A stretch of 7,020 bases of DNA from Gemmatimonadales bacterium (GTDB taxonomy: Bacteria; Gemmatimonadota; Gemmatimonadetes; Gemmatimonadales; GWC2-71-9). The notes below the pieces were generated by a model that made no database searches, was not told the origin of the DNA, and worked only from the letters and a program-made list of their open reading frames with translations. Shown here piece after piece: positions 1-4,845 of the stretch. The stretch lies in contig JABDII010000413.1 of assembly GCA_013003805.1 (NCBI GenBank), positions 1 to 7,020 on the forward strand, given 5' to 3'. The position numbers and the translations under genes are program-made. Numbering within the stretch: the first letter of the stretch is position 1; the number at the start of each line of letters is the position of its first letter.

Positions 1-357
1 GCCCTCGAGGAGGGGTACTGTCTCGTGGGCCTCGAGGCCAGTCTTCGCCGAGAACGCAGCTCGCACATCGCCCTTGGCTCGATCGTCTCCAGCGCTGGTA
101 TCGCCGGCACGGTGATCCTCGCGGCCCTCGGTGCAATATGGGCGGTCGCGCCGCTCCCCCTCCTCGCCGGCCTGGCACTCGGCTACGGGTCGTTCAGGAG
201 TTACCGCCCGATCGCGGAGCGGACCAAGCTCGGCCTCGAACGCGTGTTGGACCACCTCGAACGCGGCGAGGTGAAGCCCGCCCATCGGCTCCCAGAGGGC
301 GGGTACCGCGTGTGGGAAGCGTTGGCTCACGAAGTGCGTAAAGCGCTCAAACCTTAA
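1..357 (+). CDS. Uncharacterised protein with two hydrophobic segments, possibly 5'-truncated
   Basis: The frame is open from the window edge (Ala-Leu-Glu-Glu-Gly-Tyr...) to a TAA at 355-357, so this may be the C-terminal part of a longer protein. A GTG at 25, preceded by GAGGAGGGG at 7-15, is a plausible internal or true start and would give a 110-residue protein. Counting from that GTG, there is a basic, charged N-terminal stretch (about residues 3-15). A hydrophobic region rich in Ala, Gly, Ile and Leu follows at about 17-55 and could form two short membrane helices in a hairpin. A soluble, charged, helical tail makes up the last 50 residues (RTKLGLERVLDHLERGEVK). No catalytic motif is visible and I do not recognise the family. 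It lies 19 bases before the hydroxyacyl-CoA dehydrogenase and could be the first visible member of the same transcription unit. The coding call is supported by the long open frame and matching codon use; the function is unknown. Confidence 0.6.
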   Translation, partial: ALEEGYCLVGLEASLRRERSSHIALGSIVSSAGIAGTVILAALGAIWAVAPLPLLAGLALGYGSFRSYRPIAERTKLGLERVLDHLERGEVKPAHRLPEGGYRVWEALAHEVRKALKP

Positions 358-376
358 TCGTCTACGAGAAACACTC

Positions 377-1267
377 ATGCCAGATATCAACAAAGTCGGA
401 GTGCTGGGCTGCGGGTTGATGGGCAGCGGGATCGCGCAGGTTGCGGCCGCCGCCGGGCACACGACAGTGGTCCGGGAGATCGCCGAGCCGATCCTGGAAC
501 GGGGCAAAGCCGGCATCACGAAGTCACTCGACAAATTCGTGGAGAAGGGCAAGCTGCCCCAAGCCGATCGCGACGCCACCCTGGACCGGCTTTCCTTCGT
601 AACCGATCTCGCCCGCCTTCGCGATTGCGACATTGTGATCGAGGCGGTGACAGAAGATCTCGAGCTCAAGAATAAACTGTGGAAGGAACTGGACGCGCTG
701 TGTCCGCCGCATACGATCTTCGCCTCGAACACATCGAGCCTCACCATCGCGGCGATGGCCGCGTCTACCAGGCGGCGTGACCTCTTTGTCGGTCTCCATT
801 TCTTCAACCCGGTCCCGCTCATGAAGCTGGTCGAGGTGGTACGTACGGTGACCACTTCACCCGAGACGTTCGATCGGGCCTACGCCTTCGCCAAAGGCCT
901 CGGGAAAGAGCCCGTGGCGGCCAAGGACAACTCCGGCTTCATCGTCAACCTCCTCCTAGTGCCCTATCTCCTGGATGCCATTCGGGCCCTGGAGAACGGC
1001 GTGGCCTCCACCGTCGACATCGACAATGGAATGAAGCTGGGCTGCGGACACCCGATGGGGCCCCTGACACTCCTGGATTTCGTCGGCATCGACACCACCT
1101 ACAAAATCGCGGAGATCATGTTCGACGAATACCGTGAGACTCGCTACGCGCCGCCGCCGTTGCTCAAGCGCATGACGCTTGCGGGTATGTACGGACGAAA
1201 GAGCGGGATGGGATTCTACGATTACTCCCAGTCGCCCCCGACACCCGTCGATTTGGGATTGGGCTGA
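377..1267 (+). CDS. hbd: 3-hydroxybutyryl-CoA dehydrogenase (FadB2/Hbd type)
   Basis: This 296-residue protein should interconvert (S)-3-hydroxyacyl-CoA (typically 3-hydroxybutyryl-CoA) and 3-oxoacyl-CoA with NAD(H) in the cytoplasm, in short-chain fatty acid or butanoate/PHB-related metabolism. The N-terminal Rossmann fold carries the dinucleotide motif GCGLMG (residues 11-16). Glu34 ends the second strand where the family more often has Asp, and an acid there favours NAD over NADP. Expected active-site elements are Ser-Asn-Thr-Ser (117-120), the catalytic His141 in HFFNP, Glu153 in LVEVV, and Asn191 in GFIVN. The C-terminal dimerisation domain has the family signature GCGHPMGPLTLLDFVGID and ends with GRKSGMGFYDY. 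Its length is close to the usual 280-295 residues, with a short Pro-rich C-terminal tail. It is a stand-alone dehydrogenase, not fused to an enoyl-CoA hydratase, and no thiolase or hydratase is nearby. The ATG at 377 follows a weak GAGAA Shine-Dalgarno at 366-370. The wording of the conserved blocks resembles actinobacterial FadB2 more than clostridial Hbd, but this is an impression from memory. Confidence 0.95.
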   Translation: MPDINKVGVLGCGLMGSGIAQVAAAAGHTTVVREIAEPILERGKAGITKSLDKFVEKGKLPQADRDATLDRLSFVTDLARLRDCDIVIEAVTEDLELKNKLWKELDALCPPHTIFASNTSSLTIAAMAASTRRRDLFVGLHFFNPVPLMKLVEVVRTVTTSPETFDRAYAFAKGLGKEPVAAKDNSGFIVNLLLVPYLLDAIRALENGVASTVDIDNGMKLGCGHPMGPLTLLDFVGIDTTYKIAEIMFDEYRETRYAPPPLLKRMTLAGMYGRKSGMGFYDYSQSPPTPVDLGLG

Positions 1268-1286
1268 GTCACGTCATCACGCGAAC

Positions 1287-1292
1287 GGAGAA
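1287..1292 (+). promoter_or_regulatory. Ribosome binding site for the DUF2231-like gene
   Basis: GGAGAA lies 4-6 bases upstream of the ATG at 1297, inside the 29-base gap after the dehydrogenase stop. It supports that ATG as the start of the membrane protein. Confidence 0.7.
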
Positions 1293-1296
1293 CTTC

Positions 1297-1947
1297 ATGC
1301 TGCTCCTGAACGGCGACGGCGTCGCCACCTTTCTGGGCCTCGAGTTTGTCCGGCTCCATGCCATGCTCAACGACCTCCCAGCAGCGCTCCTGGTCGTAGC
1401 CGTGGTCTTCGAGGCCCTCCACGTCTTTTCAAAGAAAGATGGGTTCCGCCATGCGTCCTTCTGGACGCTGATCGCCGGGACTATAGGTGCCGCCGCCGCC
1501 GTCCTGTCCGGCCTCCAAGCGGAGGAAACCATCGAACACGGGACGGCCATCCACGAGATGATGGAACGACACGAGACGCTCGCGTTCATTACCCTCGGAG
1601 TGTTCGCCGTTCTGGCTGGGTGGCGTCTCGTGCGCGAACGCAAGATGAAAACGCCCGAGCGGCAAGTGGCACTGGTGCTGGCGCTGGTGGGGGCGGGTGT
1701 GCTCTACACCACAAGTAAGCTCGGCGGCGAGTTGGTGTTTAGCCACGCGGCCGGGATCTCCACGGAGATCATGCAGCAAGAAATGGAGAACCGGGGCGGT
1801 GGACACGAGCACGAAGGCGGTGTCTCGCACGAACACCCAGCGGACTCGGTGCCCGCGAGCCCGGCAGATTCGGCCGGTCAGCCAGCGGAAACGGATACCG
1901 TTCCGGATCACGTCGATCCGCCGGGCGCACCGCCTCATACACATTGA
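1297..1947 (+). CDS. DUF2231-like four-helix membrane protein with His-rich tail
   Basis: This 216-residue integral membrane protein shows four predicted hydrophobic helices at about residues 25-45, 55-74, 94-110 and 122-140. The pattern resembles the DUF2231 group of predicted membrane proteins: RLHAMLNDLPAALLVVAVV near the N-terminus, a Gly/Ala-rich second helix (GTIGAAAAVLSGLQAEE), and then a loop with histidines. Histidines lie at the edges of the membrane segments (H21, H42, H81, H86, H92, H150), and an acidic, Pro-rich C-terminal tail (about 165-216) carries more in HEHE, HEH and a terminal HTH. By inference these could bind a metal or haem, but no CxxCH or other defined cofactor motif is present. 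Biochemical function is unknown for this group as far as I know. The start at 1297 is supported by a good ribosome binding site. The stop TGA shares its last base with the ATG of the following lipoprotein gene, so the two are probably translationally coupled and may act together at the cell envelope. Confidence 0.8.
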   Translation: MLLLNGDGVATFLGLEFVRLHAMLNDLPAALLVVAVVFEALHVFSKKDGFRHASFWTLIAGTIGAAAAVLSGLQAEETIEHGTAIHEMMERHETLAFITLGVFAVLAGWRLVRERKMKTPERQVALVLALVGAGVLYTTSKLGGELVFSHAAGISTEIMQQEMENRGGGHEHEGGVSHEHPADSVPASPADSAGQPAETDTVPDHVDPPGAPPHTH

Positions 1948-2441
1948 TGTCGCAATTCCGGCCCTGGGTTCCGCTCTCTTGCATGGTGCTCGCCTGTAAT
2001 CCGAATACTAGTAGGCCGCCCATCCACCCCATCTTCGGGGCCCAGGCCATCGAAGTGGAGCTGGATGTGCCCACCGCCACCGCCGAAGTGGCCCAAGCGC
2101 TACGCCAGGATTCCATCCCCGTCGCCGTCCTCGAGCTGCGAGATGGCTATCTCGAGACCCCATGGTTTGAAAGCGCCACAGGCACACCGACGACCCAACG
2201 CCCGCTGGGCCTCGATGTGGTGCGCGTAAGAGGGTGGGTCGACGTCGAACACCCTGGCCATTCCCGCATTACCGTCGAGGTGGTGTACCGGCCGTGGGCG
2301 GACCCCTCACTCCCCGACCGCGAACTGGAACGGCTTGCTCCACCCGATCATCCGGTCAGCCTGCGCGCCCAAGCGGCGCTTGCCCGGGTAGGCGGGCAAC
2401 AACAAGCCGCCCCTCCCTCCGCCCCCAAGGAGCCCGAGTGA
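1947..2441 (+). CDS. Small predicted lipoprotein, unknown function
   Basis: This 164-residue protein has a short N-terminal signal: one basic residue (Arg5), a hydrophobic stretch, and a lipobox-like VLAC ending at Cys17. It is probably exported and lipid-anchored, although the signal is short and only weakly basic. After a linker (18-30) comes a region of about 110 residues with alternating beta-like segments. This includes a helix-like stretch TAEVAQALRQDS followed by LRDGYLETPWFES, a strand-turn pattern vaguely like small envelope lipoproteins that pair a helix with a GYLxTxWF strand. It ends in a Gln/Pro-rich tail (QQQAAPPSAPKEPE). No catalytic residues are evident and I do not recognise the family. 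The ATG at 1947 overlaps the TGA of the upstream membrane protein; a TTG immediately before, at 1944, could also serve but is less likely. No Shine-Dalgarno is visible, so translation probably depends on coupling. The 3' end overlaps the GTG of the reductase gene. Confidence 0.72.
   Translation: MSQFRPWVPLSCMVLACNPNTSRPPIHPIFGAQAIEVELDVPTATAEVAQALRQDSIPVAVLELRDGYLETPWFESATGTPTTQRPLGLDVVRVRGWVDVEHPGHSRITVEVVYRPWADPSLPDRELERLAPPDHPVSLRAQAALARVGGQQQAAPPSAPKEPE
2427..2432 (+). promoter_or_regulatory. Ribosome binding site that sets the reductase start
   Basis: AAGGAG ends five bases before the GTG at 2438, inside the last codons of the lipoprotein gene. It is the main reason for choosing 2438 over the longer open frame that extends upstream to 2234. 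Confidence 0.75.
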
Positions 2442-3730
2442 GCTCACGCAGCGACACGGTGAGGGCTCCCGGTGCCAGTCGAAACACGCCTCCGCCAGCG
2501 CAGCCCCCGGTGTCGAAGAGGTCTCCGTCGTTCGCCCAACTCGAGGCGGACTCGTTGACTGGTCGCCTCCTCGATGCCGTGGTCATCGGGGCTGGGCCCG
2601 CCGGATTGACCGCCGCACTCGAGCTCGCAGCCGCCGATCACGATGTGGCAATCCTGGAGAAACAGCCGTTCCCGCGCAGCAAGGTGTGTGGCGACGGCCT
2701 GATCAGCGACAGCATCCGCATGCTCCGGCGTTTGGGCCTCTACGAGGTTGTCCGTTCCCAAGGGCACGCTCTCGAGGCCGCCAGGCTCTTCAGCCCATCC
2801 CAGTACGCGGTGGACATTCCCGGTGAGTTCCTCACCATCCGCCGGGATCTGTTCGATACCCTCCTCGCCCAAGCCGCGGTAGGACGAGGGGCCTCGTTCG
2901 CTGTGGCCGATGTTCTAGGCATTGAAGAACGACCAGGTAGAGTCCTCCTCAGGTGTCGTGGAACCGAGGCAAGGCTTGCCGCGCGATTGGCCGTCGTGGC
3001 TACCGGGGCAGACATCCGGCCGATCCGCAGCCCGGCGCCATCGACTCCGACCCAACCCAGCGCCGTGGCGGTGCGCTGCTACGCTCGGTCCTCGGTCTCC
3101 GCCGATCGGATGATCGTGAGCTTCGACCAGTCGATCCTGCCGGGATACGGGTGGATTTTCCCATTGGGAAACCAGGAGTTCAACCTCGGCTGCGGAGTCT
3201 TCCGTCGGGGGCGAGCAGGCCGGAAGGCGAACCTCCGGACCATGTTTCAGGCCATGTTGGAATTCTTCCCGCCCGCGAGAGAGGTGGTGGCGAATGGAGC
3301 ACTCACCTCCCCGCTCAAAGGAGCACCGCTTCGCTGTGGCTTGAGAGGTGTTCCGACCTACGCCGGCGGGCGGGTCGTCGCCGTCGGTGAAACAACCGGA
3401 ACGACGTTCCCGTTCACGGGCGAGGGAATCGGCAAGGCCATGGAGACCGGCGCTCTAGCGGCTGACCACGTGAATACGGCACTCGCGGCGGGGAGCCTCG
3501 AACCGCTCGAGCGCTTGCCCCTAGCCATACAGTCGGCACTCGAACCGCGCTACCACGGCTACAATATTGCCGAACGATGGCTGTCCCACCCCTGGGTAAG
3601 CGACTTCCTGATCAAACGGGCGCAAGGAAGCGAGGCCCTTCGGAACGCGGCCGCCGGCGTGCTGAATGAGACCGTCGACCCGAGTGCGATATTCTCTTGG
3701 CGAGGGGTCGTGGCATCCCTCATCCGATGA
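2438..3730 (+). CDS. FAD-dependent geranylgeranyl reductase family oxidoreductase
   Basis: With the GTG start at 2438 this is a 430-residue flavoprotein of the geranylgeranyl reductase (GGR) family, within the PHBH/UbiH-like flavoprotein superfamily. Such enzymes saturate double bonds of polyprenyl chains in chlorophyll, archaeal lipids or menaquinone; some relatives act on other substrates. Residues 1-43 form a Pro/Ser-rich, probably disordered extension. The FAD-binding Rossmann motif follows as VVIGAGPAGL (48-57), with an acidic strand end at Glu74. The family signature PFPRSKVCGDGL lies at 78-88. RRDLFD (135-140) and VVATGAD (186-192) match the second nucleotide-binding region. YGWIFP (237-242) is the conserved GGR substrate-side motif, and VAVGETTG...GEGIGKAMETG (314-338) is the terminal FAD loop. 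The GTG overlaps the lipoprotein stop (GTGA) and has a strong ribosome binding site. Other in-frame starts at 2459, 2510 (GTG) and 2555 (TTG) would shorten the disordered leader. The squalene/phytoene synthase follows 25 bases later, which supports an isoprenoid substrate. The exact substrate cannot be read from the sequence. Confidence 0.88.
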   Translation: MSSRSDTVRAPGASRNTPPPAQPPVSKRSPSFAQLEADSLTGRLLDAVVIGAGPAGLTAALELAAADHDVAILEKQPFPRSKVCGDGLISDSIRMLRRLGLYEVVRSQGHALEAARLFSPSQYAVDIPGEFLTIRRDLFDTLLAQAAVGRGASFAVADVLGIEERPGRVLLRCRGTEARLAARLAVVATGADIRPIRSPAPSTPTQPSAVAVRCYARSSVSADRMIVSFDQSILPGYGWIFPLGNQEFNLGCGVFRRGRAGRKANLRTMFQAMLEFFPPAREVVANGALTSPLKGAPLRCGLRGVPTYAGGRVVAVGETTGTTFPFTGEGIGKAMETGALAADHVNTALAAGSLEPLERLPLAIQSALEPRYHGYNIAERWLSHPWVSDFLIKRAQGSEALRNAAAGVLNETVDPSAIFSWRGVVASLIR

Positions 3731-3743
3731 GCCGAGCGGCTGT

Positions 3744-3749
3744 GAGAGG
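3744..3749 (+). promoter_or_regulatory. Ribosome binding site for the squalene/phytoene synthase
   Basis: GAGAGG lies six bases upstream of the ATG at 3756. It favours this start over the in-frame start at 3666, which would place about 30 extra residues inside the end of the reductase gene. Confidence 0.65.
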
Positions 3750-3755
3750 CGCGCG

Positions 3756-4826
3756 ATGAGCTCCACGGAGACCGGGCCTCAAACCCACCGGGGAGGGATC
3801 TCCCCGAGCGACGGCCGGGCCTTTTGCGCCGCGATGCTTCCCAAGGTCTCACGCACCTTTGCGCTTTGCATCCGACTGCTTCCAAGGCCGCTCGCCGAAT
3901 CGGTCACGATTGCGTACCTGCTCTGCCGCATCGCGGACACGGTGGAGGATGCCGTTGACCTCTCGGTGGCGGAGAAACGCGAACTGCTTTCTCACTTCAA
4001 TGCGTGTCTCGACCGAGAGGGCCCTGATGCGGCACCGCTGCGAGAGGCCTTCGTTGCGTGTCGGAATGACGAGGAACACCTAGCGTTTGACGCGGACATT
4101 GTTCTCGGCGAATTCCGCGCCCTCTCTCCCGCCGAGCAGGAGGCCGTCCGGCCCTGGGTGCAGGAGATGTGCTTGGGAATGGCCGAATTCGCCCGTGCAG
4201 GGCGGCAAGTTCCAGGTGCAACGCTCGAGGCCTTGAACGATCTCGCGGAGTTGGATCGGTACTGCTACTATGTCGCGGGCACGGTCGGACATCTCCTGAC
4301 CGGGCTGTTCCGGCTGTCTGATGCTCGAGCCGATCTCGAGCGGTACGCAGCTCTGGACCAACTCGCCACGAGTTTCGGCCTCGGACTCCAGCTCACCAAC
4401 ATCATCAAGGATGTTGCCGACGATCACCACCGCGGCTGGAGCTTCGTCCCTCAGGATCTGTGCGTCGAGGCAGGCGTTCCGCCGGAGAAGCTGTTCGATC
4501 CTGCTTATCGGACTCAGTCACGGCAGGTCATGGACACGCTGATCCAAGAGGCGCGCCGGCATCTAGCCGACTCGCTCCAGTACTGTACGCTGTTGCCCCA
4601 TCGCCTATACCGCGTCCGGCTCTTTTGTCTTACCTCGTTTTATTTCGCGGTGCGTACCCTGCGCCGTGCGGAGCACGACCAGCGCTTGCTCGAGCCGGCA
4701 CATAAGCTCAAGATTACGCGGGCGAGGTGTACCGTACTCTTGCGGCAACCCATCTCGTGGCCCCGAGTAACTACATGGTTCGAGCGTATTATCGGCGCTT
4801 GGCCTGACATCACGTGCGCGTACTGA
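3756..4826 (+). CDS. Squalene/phytoene synthase family protein
   Basis: This 356-residue trans-isoprenyl diphosphate head-to-head synthase should condense two C15 (squalene) or two C20 (phytoene) prenyl diphosphates via a presqualene- or prephytoene-type intermediate, with Mg2+. Conserved blocks are LPKVSRTFALCIRLLP (29-44, diphosphate side), the first aspartate-rich motif DTVED (61-65) after AYLLCRIA, YCYYVAGTVGHLLTGLF (169-185), and the second metal motif DVADD (219-223) in GLGLQLTNIIKDVADDHHRGWSFVPQDL. The first Tyr of YCYYVAG aligns with the catalytic tyrosine of eukaryotic squalene synthases. The LPKVSRTF and YCxYVAGxVG wording leans toward a squalene synthase over CrtB, but I cannot decide the product. 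No C-terminal membrane anchor like that of eukaryotic enzymes is obvious; the C-terminus is basic with WPRVTTWFERIIGAWP. It follows the GGR-family gene by 25 bases and precedes the FAD oxidase by 19, so it is probably co-transcribed. No squalene-hopene cyclase or phytoene desaturase lies in the window. Confidence 0.92.
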   Translation: MSSTETGPQTHRGGISPSDGRAFCAAMLPKVSRTFALCIRLLPRPLAESVTIAYLLCRIADTVEDAVDLSVAEKRELLSHFNACLDREGPDAAPLREAFVACRNDEEHLAFDADIVLGEFRALSPAEQEAVRPWVQEMCLGMAEFARAGRQVPGATLEALNDLAELDRYCYYVAGTVGHLLTGLFRLSDARADLERYAALDQLATSFGLGLQLTNIIKDVADDHHRGWSFVPQDLCVEAGVPPEKLFDPAYRTQSRQVMDTLIQEARRHLADSLQYCTLLPHRLYRVRLFCLTSFYFAVRTLRRAEHDQRLLEPAHKLKITRARCTVLLRQPISWPRVTTWFERIIGAWPDITCAY

Positions 4827-4845
4827 ACCGACGCTGGGCCACCGC

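Noticed and set aside
1429..1944. Minus-strand open frame (171 residues) opposite the DUF2231-like gene
   Set aside because: The + strand frame has membrane helices, a good ribosome binding site and a coupled downstream start. The antisense product is Arg/His-rich and without a domain.
2234..2437. Upstream 68-codon extension of the reductase frame
   Set aside because: It overlaps the lipoprotein gene in another frame, is Arg/Pro-rich, and the AAGGAG-GTG at 2427-2440 gives a convincing later start.
3666..3755. Upstream 30-codon extension of the squalene/phytoene synthase
   Set aside because: It lies mostly in the end of the reductase gene and shows no family similarity; GAGAGG before the ATG at 3756 marks a better start.
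3731..3755. Possible promoter or terminator in the 25-base gap between reductase and synthase
   Set aside because: The gap is too short for a promoter of its own, and no hairpin with a T-run is visible; it holds only a ribosome binding site.
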